64,000 bases of DNA from assembly GCA_022826195.1 (NCBI GenBank), contig JAJDVI010000001.1, positions 62,001-126,000 on the forward strand, in the 5' to 3' direction. This DNA comes from Acidobacteriota bacterium (GTDB lineage Bacteria > Acidobacteriota > Vicinamibacteria > Marinacidobacterales > Marinacidobacteraceae). Position 1 is the stretch's first letter, and every line of letters starts with the position of its first letter. The translations under genes and the position numbers were made by a program. Below the pieces are notes generated by a model that had not been told where the DNA came from, did not search any database, and was given only the letters and a program-made list of their open reading frames with translations. Shown one piece after another: positions 25,660 through 34,802 of this stretch.

Positions 25660-26544
25660 TCAGGGCCGCGCCGTGTAGCCCGCGCGGGCCCGGACCCGGA
25701 CCCGGGGGCGGTCCACCTCGACGACGATCGGAACGAAACCGCGGTGGTCGGGATCGGGAGTGAACGCCAGGACATACCGGACGCGCAGATCTTCCAGAAT
25801 CTCATCGAAGGCATCCTCGATCCCGGCATCGGACTGGATCGTGACCACCCGGCCGCCGCTGCCCTCGGCAACCTCCCGGAGCAGCCTGGTTCCGGGTCCC
25901 TCCGTTCGCATGTCGCGGGGCATTCGCGGAGGCAACGTCACGATCGCGTAGATCAGTACCTCCGACGACCGGGCGGCTCGCCGGACGTGGCTCTCCCCGA
26001 CCCAGCTCAGGTTGTCCTCTCCATCGGTGAACAGGAGTAGCAGAGTACGTTCCCGCCGGCCGCGAAGCGCCGCGAGGGACAGGATCACGCCGTCCCAGAT
26101 CGCAGTCGCGCCCCCCGGTGAACGGGCCAGCACGTCGTCGCCAACGCCGAGATCACACGGCTCGAAGCCACGGACGAACCGAGCCTCCGAGGAGAACGCG
26201 ACCACGCCGCACACGTCCCGTTCGGTCATCGCGTCGGTGAACCGCCGGGCGCCGGCAGCGAGGCGCCGGCGCCGGTCCCCGGCAGTGCTGGCGCTGACGT
26301 CCATGGCGAACAGGGCCGCGAGGGGTAGCGACGCCGGTTCCAGCATTCGGAACGGCACCGCGGTCCCGCCAACGCGGAGTTCGAAGTCCTCCTCCGCGAG
26401 GCCGTGCACCGGACCGTTGCGGCTGACCGAAACATCGACCAGGACAGCGCGGGTCTCGACACGGAACTGAGCGGCGGCCGCGGGGGCGACGAGGACGGCC
26501 AGGACGGCCGCCAGGGTCAGGTTGCAACCAGACTGCGGAGCCAT
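25660..26544 (-). CDS. Secreted VWFA-related domain protein, copy 1
   Basis: The 294-residue protein has a signal peptide to about residue 25. It then shows AQFRVETRAVLVDVSV and DFELRVGG, the N-terminal pattern of the VWFA-related domain family common in Acidobacteriota, and a VWA domain with MIDAS DVSAS (82-86) and FTDGEDNLSW. The C-terminus has DLRVRYVLAFTPDP and ends RAGYTARP. It is nearly collinear with the protein at 27732-28604 and clearly a tandem paralogue. Its first 28 bp overlap the end of the TPR-like gene, indicating tight coupling. Function is unknown. Confidence 0.82.
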   Translation of the reverse strand: MAPQSGCNLTLAAVLAVLVAPAAAAQFRVETRAVLVDVSVSRNGPVHGLAEEDFELRVGGTAVPFRMLEPASLPLAALFAMDVSASTAGDRRRRLAAGARRFTDAMTERDVCGVVAFSSEARFVRGFEPCDLGVGDDVLARSPGGATAIWDGVILSLAALRGRRERTLLLLFTDGEDNLSWVGESHVRRAARSSEVLIYAIVTLPPRMPRDMRTEGPGTRLLREVAEGSGGRVVTIQSDAGIEDAFDEILEDLRVRYVLAFTPDPDHRGFVPIVVEVDRPRVRVRARAGYTARP

Positions 26545-27647
26545 TCGAAATCGGGCCCCCGGCTCTGTGCCCAGGTCAGGAGGAAGGTCAACCAGGGATG
26601 CGTGTCCATGTGGACCCCTCGGGCGAAGGCTCCGGACAACCAGTCCCGGCTTAGGGCCGCGGCCTCCTCCAGACGCCCGGAAGCCTGGAGCGCGGCTACC
26701 AGCGCCGCCGCCGCGATCTGCGACTGTGGCCCATCCTCGACCGCCATGCGGTACATGTCGGAGGCGGGCCGAAACTGGCCGCGGTCCATGAGCGCCTTCC
26801 CCGCGAGGAGGCGGTGCGGAACCCGCAGCCGCGGCCAGAGCTCGGGACGAAGCCGCCCGAGACTGCTCTCGGCGTCGCCGGGGCGGTCCAGGCCGAACTG
26901 CGTGAACGCGAGACGGAGGTTCTGGTCATCGGGATCGCTCATGGCCCGCGCTACCAACCGGGACGACGCGGCGCCGACATCGGACGGAATCAAGCCGCGG
27001 ACCGATCGCGCCTCGTAGATTTCGCGCGCCTTGTCCCAGAGGCCGGCCTCCCGGACGTAACGGGCGCGGAACGCCCAGACCGCGGCGAGCTGCCAGCGGA
27101 TGACCGGATCGTCGTCCGGGCCGGCCTCCTCCAGGATCTGGGTCGCATCCGCGACGGCGAGGATCGCGAGCCTGGGGCGCGCGGCGGCAAGCACGGCTTC
27201 GCGAAACAGGACGCGGCGCGGGTCCGACGCGGCGCGGTCGCCCCAGGCAGCGTGGGCCTCCTCCCGGTAGGAGGCGGGGAGGCCGACGATCCACCGTTCC
27301 GGAAGCGAGCGGCACGGGTCGTCGAGAAGGCCGATGTGGCTGCTCTCGTTCACGCCGAAGCGGGCCATTGCCTCAGCGTGAAGAACCGCGGGAGCAAGGC
27401 GGGAGCCGAAGCTCCGGAAGTCGTCGCGCGGGGGAAGCGAATCCAGGAAACGGCGCTGCGCCTCGCGGAGCGCGTCCGCCCGATACCCGCTGACACGGCG
27501 GGCGGTCTCACGGAAACGTCCCGCCCGATACGTCTCGACCCACTCGGCATAGTCCGTCGCGCTCACCGGCTGCGCACCGGCGCCGGGCCGCCCCCGGAGG
27601 AACGCGCGGCGGCTCCGGAATCCGCCCATCCCGAGCCTCCGCGGCAT
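26517..27647 (-). CDS. TPR-like protein with Tat-like N-terminus, copy 1
   Basis: The 376-residue all-helical protein is collinear with the one at 28643-29749. Shared blocks include RYVREAGLWDKAREIYEARS, GKALMDRGQFRPASDMYR and the ending EWLRSLVAT. Near the N-terminus it reads FRSRRAFLRG, a twin-arginine motif, but the hydrophobic stretch that normally follows is missing. The ATG at 27647 has GGAGA 4 nt upstream. No known domain is certain; TPR-like repeats occupy about 170-370. It lies between the two VWA genes in the duplicated module. Confidence 0.62.
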   Translation of the reverse strand: MPRRLGMGGFRSRRAFLRGRPGAGAQPVSATDYAEWVETYRAGRFRETARRVSGYRADALREAQRRFLDSLPPRDDFRSFGSRLAPAVLHAEAMARFGVNESSHIGLLDDPCRSLPERWIVGLPASYREEAHAAWGDRAASDPRRVLFREAVLAAARPRLAILAVADATQILEEAGPDDDPVIRWQLAAVWAFRARYVREAGLWDKAREIYEARSVRGLIPSDVGAASSRLVARAMSDPDDQNLRLAFTQFGLDRPGDAESSLGRLRPELWPRLRVPHRLLAGKALMDRGQFRPASDMYRMAVEDGPQSQIAAAALVAALQASGRLEEAAALSRDWLSGAFARGVHMDTHPWLTFLLTWAQSRGPDFEWLRSLVAT

Positions 27648-27731
27648 CATTCTCCGACGATACCGCAGGGTCCGGCGCACCGCCCCGAACGCAGCGGACG
27701 GCGCCCGACCGCAGTCAGGTCAGGAACCTGA

Positions 27732-28604
27732 TCACGGCCGCGCGGTATACCCGGCGCGGGTGCGGACCCGGACGCCCCGGTGCTTCACGCGCACCTCGAT
27801 GGGCACGAAACCCCGGCGTTCCGGGTCGGGACTGAAGGCCAGCACGTAGCGCACCCTGAGGTCCCGCAGGACCTCCCGGAAGGCCTCCTCGAGATCCTCG
27901 TCCGAGCGGATGGTCACCGACCGCCCTCCGGTGGTTCGGACCAGGTCCTCGAGGAGTTCGATCCCTTCCCGATCGGTCCGGAGGATCCGGGAGGGCCGGG
28001 GCGCGGGCGCGATGATGGAGTAGAGCAGCACCTCCGAGGCCTGCACGGAACTCCGGATGTGGCGTTCCCGCGCCCAGCTCAGGTTGTCGAGTCCATCCGT
28101 GAAGAGCAGCAGCACCGGCCGGCCGCTGCCCCAGTGGAGGGCGGCCAGCGACATCACGACGCCGTCCCAGAGCGCGGTCGCGCCCCCTCCCCCGGTCTGC
28201 AGGAGACCGTTCCCTACCTCGTCGTTGCAGGAGGCGAACTCGCGGACCCACGACGCCCGGTTGGAGAACGCGACCACGGCGCAGTCGTCGTCCTCGGTGA
28301 GCGCGCCCGCGAACTGGCGCGCGCCGGCGGCAAGCCGCCGCCGGCGTTCGCCGGCGGTGCTCGCGCTCACGTCCATGGCGAAGAGGACGGCCAGCGGCAG
28401 GGAATCCGGATCCAGCAGCCGGAACTCCTTCGGTTCTCCCGCGACCAGCAACTCGAAGTCCTCCGCCTGGAGACCCCTCACCGGGCCGTCCCGGGTCGCC
28501 GACACGTCCACCAGGACGGCGCGGGTCTCGACCCGGAACTGGGCCGCCGCGCCGCCCGGAGCCAGGAGCGTGGCGAGGACGACGGCAAAGCCCACTTTCG
28601 CCAT
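27732..28604 (-). CDS. Secreted VWFA-related domain protein, copy 2
   Basis: The 290-residue protein starts with a signal peptide (MAKVGFAVVLATLLAPGGAA). It has the same architecture as copy 1: AQFRVETRAVLVDVSA, DFELLVAG, MIDAS DVSAS (78-82), TDGLDNLSW and the ending RAGYTARP. An upstream in-frame start exists at 28721, but it lies inside the preceding gene and would bury the signal peptide, so 28604 is chosen. It is 38 bp after the TPR-like copy 2 gene. Confidence 0.82.
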   Translation of the reverse strand: MAKVGFAVVLATLLAPGGAAAQFRVETRAVLVDVSATRDGPVRGLQAEDFELLVAGEPKEFRLLDPDSLPLAVLFAMDVSASTAGERRRRLAAGARQFAGALTEDDDCAVVAFSNRASWVREFASCNDEVGNGLLQTGGGGATALWDGVVMSLAALHWGSGRPVLLLFTDGLDNLSWARERHIRSSVQASEVLLYSIIAPAPRPSRILRTDREGIELLEDLVRTTGGRSVTIRSDEDLEEAFREVLRDLRVRYVLAFSPDPERRGFVPIEVRVKHRGVRVRTRAGYTARP

Positions 28605-28642
28605 CAGTGCCGCCAGCCGGTGCAACGCGTCCAACCCGCGGA

Positions 28643-29749
28643 TCAGGTGCTGACCAGATTGCGCAGCCAGTCGAGCGACGGCTCGACGGGCTCGGCCCAG
28701 GTGATCAGGAAATCGGCCCACACCCGGTCGCCCCGGGGCAGCGCCATCTGCTCCGTTGCGAGCTCCGCCGCCTCGTCCCAGCGCCCGCGGGCCTCGAGCG
28801 CGGCCACCAGGGCGGCGACCACCGCGTGCGAGGTGGGCGCGAGTTCCACCGCCTTCCGGAGTCCGGCGATCGCCGGATCGAGTCGTTCCTGCGCAATCCG
28901 CGCCTCTCCCAGGAGCAGCAGCCGCGGCACCCGGAGCAGGTGCGAACTCGGCTCCTCGCTGACCTCCCGCAGGCGGTCGGTGGCCCGATCCACCCGTCCC
29001 TGCCCCAGCGCGACCAGCGCCAGCCGCAGGTTCAGGTCGTCCCGGTCCCCGAGCCCGCGCGCGACCGTCCTCGGGGACTGCAACGCCACGCTCCGGCTCA
29101 CCAGTTCGCGCGAAGCGGCCTCCCGAAACAGGTCCCGGGCGTCCCGCCAGAGTGCGTCTTCCCGTACGTAGCGGGCCCGAACCGACCAGACGACGGCGAG
29201 CTGCCAGCCGAGCGCGGCATCCCGCCGCGGATCGGACTCTTCGAGAAGCCGGCTCGCCGACAGCAGGTCCATCCGCGCCAGCCGGGCCCGGGCGGCCGAC
29301 AGCACGATCTCCCGCCAGAGCAAGTCACGGAGATTGGCGGCCCCCGCTTCGCCCCAACCCGCCACCGCTTCCTGGCGAAGGTGGCCCGGAACCCCGCGGA
29401 TCCACTCCCGCGGCAGGTCCTCCACCGGTTCCCGGATGGGCCGGATCGCCCGGTTCCAGCCGAAGTGCGCGACCGTTTCGGCGTGCATCAGCGCGGCGGC
29501 CAGCCGCCCCCGGAAGCCCTCAAGTTCGTCCGCCGGCGGGAGCGAATCGAAAAACCCCTCCCGCGCCCTCCGAAACTCCACCGGGACGCGGCTCCCGATC
29601 CGCCGCGCCGTCTCCACGTAGCGGCCGGAGCGGTACTGCGATACGAGTTGTCCGTACGTCTCGGGCGTGAGCGGCTCCGCGTCGCGCTGCCGGGACGGTC
29701 CCGGCCGCAGGAACGCCCGCCGGCTCAGGCGGCGTCCCGGGCTCGTCAT
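28643..29749 (-). CDS. TPR-like protein with Tat-like N-terminus, copy 2
   Basis: The 368-residue protein is a paralogue of the gene at 26517-27647. It carries RRLSRRAFLRPG near the N-terminus (a Tat-type SRRxFL with no hydrophobic region after it). Helical repeats span about 150-360 (for example ALVALGQGRVDRATDRLREV), and the end reads DWLRNLVST. The ATG at 29749 has GAGGAGG 11 nt upstream; a TTG at 29782 is a weaker alternative. It is the first gene of the four-gene duplicated cluster and divergent from the M20 amidase. Confidence 0.62.
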   Translation of the reverse strand: MTSPGRRLSRRAFLRPGPSRQRDAEPLTPETYGQLVSQYRSGRYVETARRIGSRVPVEFRRAREGFFDSLPPADELEGFRGRLAAALMHAETVAHFGWNRAIRPIREPVEDLPREWIRGVPGHLRQEAVAGWGEAGAANLRDLLWREIVLSAARARLARMDLLSASRLLEESDPRRDAALGWQLAVVWSVRARYVREDALWRDARDLFREAASRELVSRSVALQSPRTVARGLGDRDDLNLRLALVALGQGRVDRATDRLREVSEEPSSHLLRVPRLLLLGEARIAQERLDPAIAGLRKAVELAPTSHAVVAALVAALEARGRWDEAAELATEQMALPRGDRVWADFLITWAEPVEPSLDWLRNLVST

Positions 29750-29869
29750 GCGCTTGTCGGCCTCCTCGGGACTCCAACTCAAAGATTACAGCGCGCCAGC
29801 GGCGGGCCCGGCCGGACAATCGCGTCGGGTACGCGATCCCAGGATGGGGCACCCCTCACAATTGCTCGG

Positions 29870-31192
29870 ATGCGCCATCCCAGCCGCCGCGAATTCCTGG
29901 CCTCGACGGCTACCGCCGCCGGGGCCCTCTGGCCTGTCCCCGCCTTCGCCGGCGCCGTCCGCACCCTTCAGGACGGCATCGAGAACGAACGCGTTGCGAA
30001 CCGGATGGAATCCATTGCCCGGCTTGGCGCCACGCCGGAGGGCGCGTTTCGAACCGCGGGGAGCGACGCCGATCTCGCGGCCCGCGAGGCGTTCACGGGT
30101 TGGCTCGAGGAGGCCGGGCTTGAGGTGCGCACCGATCTCGCCGGGAACCTGATCGGGCGTCTCCCGGGCGCCGATCCCTCGCTGCCTCCCCTGCTGACCG
30201 GATCGCACCTCGATTCGGTGCCGGCGGGTGGGGACTTCGACGGCGTGGCCGGCTCGATCGCCTCCCTCGAGGCCGCGGCCGCCATCGCCGCCTCGGGTAC
30301 GCCGCTCCGGCATCCGCTCGAAGTCGCCGTGTTCTTCAACGAAGAGAACGGGAAGACGGGAAGCCGGGCGCTCGCCGGGGAAGTCACCGCGGACGAGATG
30401 GACCTGCCGGTCTACGGCGGGTTGACCCTGGGTCAGGCGCTCGCCCGGGTGGGCGGCTCGCCGGAACGCATCACCGAGGCGGCGCTCGAACCCGGTCACT
30501 ACGCCGGCTTCCTCGAACTGCACATCGAACAGGGCCCCACCCTCGCGACCGAGGGCATCGAGATCGGAGTGGTTCAGGGCATCGTCGGCATCCGCCGCTT
30601 CCGGGTCCGGGTCTCCGGATTCGCGAACCACGCGGGCACCACCGCGATGGGGATCCGCCGCGACGCCCTGGTGACCGCCGGCCGCTTCCTGGTTGCGGTC
30701 CACGAGGAAACCCAGGCGTGGCCGGGACGGCAGGTGGCCACGGTCGGCCGCATCGAGGCGCATCCTGGCGCGGCGAACGTCATTCCGGGCGCGGTGGACC
30801 TGAGCCTCGAGATCCGGGACCTCGAGATGGAGACGATCGAAGCTCTCTACCAGCGTTTCCAGGACCTGGGACGCGAACTCGCGCGCCGGAACCAGACGGA
30901 GATCGCCTTCGAGCCGTACTACCTGAGCCGTGCCGCGCCCTGCGACCCGGGGTTCATGGACACCGTGGAGGCCGCCGCCGAAAGCCTCGGCTTCTCGAAC
31001 CTGCGGCTGCCGTCCGGCGCGGGACACGACGCCCAGTCCATCGCCGTGCTGGCGCCCATCGGCATGCTCTTCGTCCCGAGCCGCGACGGCATCAGCCATT
31101 CGCCCCGGGAGTTCACGAGCGTCGCCGACCTCACGAACGGGACGCGGGTGCTGATGGAGTCCCTGCGGCGCCTGGACGGATCGATCGACTGA
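29870..31192 (+). CDS. Tat-exported M20 family amidase/hydantoinase
   Basis: The 440-residue protein opens with a proper Tat signal (SRREFL at 5-10 followed by a hydrophobic core). The Zn-dependent M20 amidase blocks follow: GSHLDSVPAGGDFDG, NEENGKTGSR, LHIEQGP, NHAGTTAMGIRRDA and GAGHDAQ. This matches allantoate amidohydrolase, N-carbamoyl-L-amino-acid hydrolase and ureidoglycolate-type enzymes; the substrate cannot be chosen from sequence alone. Export is unusual, since most of these are cytoplasmic. The start is fixed by the Tat signal. A 120-bp intergenic region separates it from the divergent TPR-like gene. Confidence 0.88.
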   Translation: MRHPSRREFLASTATAAGALWPVPAFAGAVRTLQDGIENERVANRMESIARLGATPEGAFRTAGSDADLAAREAFTGWLEEAGLEVRTDLAGNLIGRLPGADPSLPPLLTGSHLDSVPAGGDFDGVAGSIASLEAAAAIAASGTPLRHPLEVAVFFNEENGKTGSRALAGEVTADEMDLPVYGGLTLGQALARVGGSPERITEAALEPGHYAGFLELHIEQGPTLATEGIEIGVVQGIVGIRRFRVRVSGFANHAGTTAMGIRRDALVTAGRFLVAVHEETQAWPGRQVATVGRIEAHPGAANVIPGAVDLSLEIRDLEMETIEALYQRFQDLGRELARRNQTEIAFEPYYLSRAAPCDPGFMDTVEAAAESLGFSNLRLPSGAGHDAQSIAVLAPIGMLFVPSRDGISHSPREFTSVADLTNGTRVLMESLRRLDGSID

Positions 31193-31204
31193 CGGCGCCC
31201 GGCT

Positions 31205-32020
31205 TCAGCGGCCCTCCACCGGGACGACGCTCTCGCCGTCGGCGTAGCCCACGATGCCGGCGGCGACTACGCGCCGAAAACCGTCCTGCGCCGCCCCGTC
31301 CTCGCCGTCGAGCTCCAGGTAGAGCCCTTCCGGAAGCGCGGCGAGCTGCGGGAACGAGTGGCCCGGGCCGCTGCGCAGCGCGGCGCCCGGCTGCACCACC
31401 ACCGCCACCGGCGAAACGGCAAGCCGGAGCCGGAGGAGGATCCCGGAGGCGGTCGTTGCGATGAGGGAGAGTCCGAGGACCGTCAGCAGCAGCCCCCGCC
31501 GGCCGCGCCGGATCATCAGGAAGGTCCAGCAGGCTCCGGCCAGCAGGACGAAGGCGCTGAGCAACGCGGCGAAGCGCGACGGCGGCGTCCCGCGCAGCCA
31601 GACCTGGAACCCCTGCATGGAACCCAGGAGCTCGAGCAGGAACGTGTCCGGATCGCCACCCGCCGCGGCGTCGGTGAGCCGCCGGTCGAGCACGGCGCGC
31701 GCGAGGGCGACGTTGGCCCGGGCGTCTCCGTCGCCGGGCCGCAACGCGAGCGCCCGCTCCCAGTGCAGCATCGCGTAGCCGAGCCGGCCGGTCCGGTACT
31801 CGGCGTTTCCGAGGTTGTAGTGCAGCGCGGCCCGATCGAGACCTTCGGGGGCCGCGAGCAGCCGGCGATAACCGGCCGCCGCGGACTCGTAGTCCCCGGC
31901 GTCGTAGCTCCGGGCGGCTGCCGCCACTTCCGCCCCGGCCGTCTCCTGCGAGGCCGCGATCCCGGAGGTTCCGATCCCCGCGGCCAACACCAGCAGACCC
32001 AGGAGACGGCGATCCCTCAT
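31205..32020 (-). CDS. batE: BatE-like protein (TPR plus SH3-like)
   Basis: The 271-residue protein has a signal peptide and TPR-type repeats at about 30-105 (AALHYNLGNAEYRTGRLGYA). Two membrane helices lie at about 147-195, and a C-terminal SH3-like segment contains LRSGPGHSFPQLAALPEG. This is the BatE layout. It is the last gene of the moxR-bat operon, overlapping batD by 4 bp, and convergent with the M20 amidase. Confidence 0.82.
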   Translation of the reverse strand: MRDRRLLGLLVLAAGIGTSGIAASQETAGAEVAAAARSYDAGDYESAAAGYRRLLAAPEGLDRAALHYNLGNAEYRTGRLGYAMLHWERALALRPGDGDARANVALARAVLDRRLTDAAAGGDPDTFLLELLGSMQGFQVWLRGTPPSRFAALLSAFVLLAGACWTFLMIRRGRRGLLLTVLGLSLIATTASGILLRLRLAVSPVAVVVQPGAALRSGPGHSFPQLAALPEGLYLELDGEDGAAQDGFRRVVAAGIVGYADGESVVPVEGR

Positions 32021-33939
32021 CCCGCACCTCGCTTCCCGCCGAGCTGCGCTTCGAGTTCGCGGACGAGTTCGGCGGCTTCCTTCGCGTCCGAGCCCGCCCG
32101 GTCTCCGCCTCCGGACGCGGCGAAGCGCGCCGCTTCGGAGCGCGACAGGAGCGCGCGGAAGCGGCGGGCGGCATCGGCGGTCGCGCCGGCGTCCTCAAGA
32201 CGCCGCGCCGCGCTCTCCGGGGTGAAGCCGTGCCGGGATCCGCCGAGCCGCGCCGCCGCGTACTCGGTGAGCGCCTCGCCGACCCGGGCGGCGGCGTCCG
32301 GCCCGTCTCCGGGGACTCCGGCGAGCGACCGCTGTGCCGTCCGGGCAGCCCGCAGGCGGCGGAAGGCGGCCGGATTCGCTTCCCGCCACGCCCGCCGCCG
32401 CCGGACCCCCAGGAGGCCAAGGTTCCACAGCACCGGCAGCGCGAGGCTCAACGCGAAGAGCGCTCCCGGGCGCCAGGGTCCGGCCGGCGGACTCGTCGCG
32501 GGCCCCACGGGCTTCAGGTAGCGGATGTCCTCCCCGAACCGCTCCACCCCGACCGGGCCCTCGGTTCCCGGGGCGGCGGCGGCCGCTCCCTCCACGCGAA
32601 CCTGGAGGGGATCCGAGACCAGCTCCTCGTAGGCGCCGGTCCGCGGGTTGAAGACATCGAGGGTGACCGCGGCGAGGTTCCGGACGCCGCCGGCTTCGGG
32701 CACCATCGGGAACTCCCAGATCTGCCGGCCTCCGAAGGCGAGTCCCGATCCCTCCTCCCGGAGGCCGGTCTCGGAAGACGCATCCGGGTCGAAGAAGCGG
32801 ACCGCCCGCCGCGTCTCGGGCTCCTCGGGAAGGACCGGCGTTCCGGCCGCCCGCAGGTTGCCGTTTCCTTCGAGTTCGACGCGGAGCACGAGCGCCTCGC
32901 CGGCCGCCGCGGCCCGGTCGCCCAGCGGCGACCCGTCCCGCCTGACTTCGGCACGCAGCCGGTAGTCCCCTACCGCGCCGGTGAACCCGGCGGGTCGCCC
33001 GGCTTCGGGCAGGGGTTCGGCACGGATCGTGACCGCGGGCGCCTCCCGGACCACGACCACCTGCTCCGGACCGAAGAAAGACCGGCGCGCGCCCTCGATC
33101 CCGATCTCGAAGCGCGGTCCCGGGAGCTCGCGTTCCCCGGCGCCGGTCGGGAAGACCGCGCGCATGAGCAGCGGCCAGGTCTCGTAGGCCACCCCGTTCA
33201 GGGTGCGGCGTTCGCGGCGGGGCCCCGGCAGACTCCGGCGCTCCCGGATCTCGCTCCCGCTCAGGCCGCGCTCCTGCCAGGGAACGTCGGGGAGTTCCAC
33301 CTCCTCGGTCCAGAACCCCTCCGGCTGGGCCAACTCGACCGGGGCCGCCGCAAACACCGGGAGGCGCGACCAGAGCCGGTAGTGGACGAGAACCTGCTCG
33401 CCCACGCGCACCTCGGAGTCCGGCGCCTCGGCCCGGATGAACACGTCCTCTTCCCGGACCTCCGGAACGGGCTGATCGCGCCGCCGCAGCCGGTCGAAGG
33501 GATCCCCGAGCCCGAAGGGAGACGAAAAAGGCGAGGAAAAGGGAGAGGCGAACGGATCGGGGGCGGCGGGGCGGAGGCTGCCCTGCTCCACGCGCACCCG
33601 GATCGGGGAGGTGGGCTGGTACCCCGGAACCGGAATCTCCGGAACCGTCAGTTCCCCGACCGCCAGCGGCCGGAGCCGGTAGATCCATTCCGTCGCGCGC
33701 GTCATCTGGAAGTTGACGATCTCGGTCCTGGACATCCGCTGGCTGCCGAGCACCTCGAAACCGGCCAGCGCGGATAGCGCGGGGGCTCCGCCGCGCTCCT
33801 CGGGCACCGAGACCGTCAGGGTGAGCGTGTCCTCGATCCCGATGTGGTCCGCGTCCACGCTCGCCTCGGCGGCCTCCTGGGCATGGACGGACGGCGCGAG
33901 CAGGACCGCCAGGAACGCGGTCACGAAGCCCCGCCTCAT
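32017..33939 (-). CDS. batD: BatD-like oxygen-tolerance protein
   Basis: The 640-residue protein has a signal peptide and then repeated Ig-like beta domains (SVDADHIGIEDTLTLTVSV, FEVLGSQRMSRTEIVNFQMT). A membrane helix lies near 490-510, and a cytoplasmic helical tail follows. This matches BatD in length and order. BatD is thought to work with the BatA and BatB VWA proteins at the envelope. It overlaps batC by 1 bp (TGATG) and batE by 4 bp. Confidence 0.85.
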   Translation of the reverse strand: MRRGFVTAFLAVLLAPSVHAQEAAEASVDADHIGIEDTLTLTVSVPEERGGAPALSALAGFEVLGSQRMSRTEIVNFQMTRATEWIYRLRPLAVGELTVPEIPVPGYQPTSPIRVRVEQGSLRPAAPDPFASPFSSPFSSPFGLGDPFDRLRRRDQPVPEVREEDVFIRAEAPDSEVRVGEQVLVHYRLWSRLPVFAAAPVELAQPEGFWTEEVELPDVPWQERGLSGSEIRERRSLPGPRRERRTLNGVAYETWPLLMRAVFPTGAGERELPGPRFEIGIEGARRSFFGPEQVVVVREAPAVTIRAEPLPEAGRPAGFTGAVGDYRLRAEVRRDGSPLGDRAAAAGEALVLRVELEGNGNLRAAGTPVLPEEPETRRAVRFFDPDASSETGLREEGSGLAFGGRQIWEFPMVPEAGGVRNLAAVTLDVFNPRTGAYEELVSDPLQVRVEGAAAAAPGTEGPVGVERFGEDIRYLKPVGPATSPPAGPWRPGALFALSLALPVLWNLGLLGVRRRRAWREANPAAFRRLRAARTAQRSLAGVPGDGPDAAARVGEALTEYAAARLGGSRHGFTPESAARRLEDAGATADAARRFRALLSRSEAARFAASGGGDRAGSDAKEAAELVRELEAQLGGKRGAG

Positions 33940-34802
33940 CAGTGCCGGCCCCTCCGGAGGGCCCGGGCCCGGCGCTGCTCCAGCCGGTCCTCCTGGAACG
34001 CCCTCTCCACTTCGGCGAGCGCGGCCAGGATGCGCTCCGCCTGCTCGGGGCTGATCTCGGGTACCTCGCCGGGAGCGGAGTCCGGCGTTTCGGCGCCCGG
34101 ACCGGCATCCTCGGGTTGGCTGCCGCTCGTGTCATCGGCAGGCGGCCGGTCCTGCGACTCTGGGGAACCTTCGGGAGGGGACTGCTGTTCATTCCCGGAC
34201 TCCTGGTCCGGATCCTCGGAGGACGGGGAGTCCTGGCGATCCTGCCCCTGTTCCTCGGGGTTCTGCCGCCCCTGCCCGTCCTGGTCCTGCGGTTCCTGAT
34301 CCGCCTGCTCCTGATCCTGTTGTTCCTGGTCCTGCGACTCACCCTGCTGTTCCTGTTCGTCGGCCGCGCGAAGCGCCCGCTCCAGATTCTGGCGGGCTTC
34401 CAGGTCTTCCGGGTCGAGGGCGATGGCTTCCCCATACGCGGCCGCCGCCTCCCGGAACGCGCCGCCGCGGAACAGGGTGTTGGCCAGGTTGAAGTAGGCG
34501 TCGCGCCGGACCGCGCCGCCGGCGTCGCCCCCAAGCGCCGCCTGATAGCCGCGGAGCGCTTCGGCGAGCGGGCCCTCCTCGCCGGCCGGGGCGCCTTCCG
34601 CCTCGCCGAGCCGGTAGTGGACCCCGGCGATGTTGAGATCGTTCTCGGGCGCGTCCGGGAATTCCCCCTCGGCGCGTGAAAAGGCGCGCAGCGCTTCTTC
34701 CAGGCGGCCCGCTTCGAAGTGCTCCGCCCCTTCGCGGGTGTTCCTTTCCCCGCCGCCGAACAACTGCGCCGCCATCAGCAGGACGAAAGCGGCGCGGATC
34801 AC
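33939..34802 (-). CDS. batC: BatC-like TPR protein with Gln/Glu/Asp-rich region
   Basis: The 287-residue protein has an N-terminal hydrophobic segment and TPR repeats to about 140 (YFNLANTLFRGGAFREAAAA). A long low-complexity stretch (about 145-235) rich in Gln, Glu, Asp and Pro follows, then a short helical end (QAERILAALAEVERAF). BatC proteins often have such acidic linkers. It overlaps batB by 4 bp and batD by 1 bp. Confidence 0.8.
   Translation of the reverse strand: MIRAAFVLLMAAQLFGGGERNTREGAEHFEAGRLEEALRAFSRAEGEFPDAPENDLNIAGVHYRLGEAEGAPAGEEGPLAEALRGYQAALGGDAGGAVRRDAYFNLANTLFRGGAFREAAAAYGEAIALDPEDLEARQNLERALRAADEQEQQGESQDQEQQDQEQADQEPQDQDGQGRQNPEEQGQDRQDSPSSEDPDQESGNEQQSPPEGSPESQDRPPADDTSGSQPEDAGPGAETPDSAPGEVPEISPEQAERILAALAEVERAFQEDRLEQRRARALRRGRH

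Noticed and set aside
33960-34370. CTGGTCCTG-like repeats as a CRISPR or minisatellite
   Set aside because: They encode the Gln/Glu/Asp-rich linker of BatC; spacing is irregular and there are no spacers.
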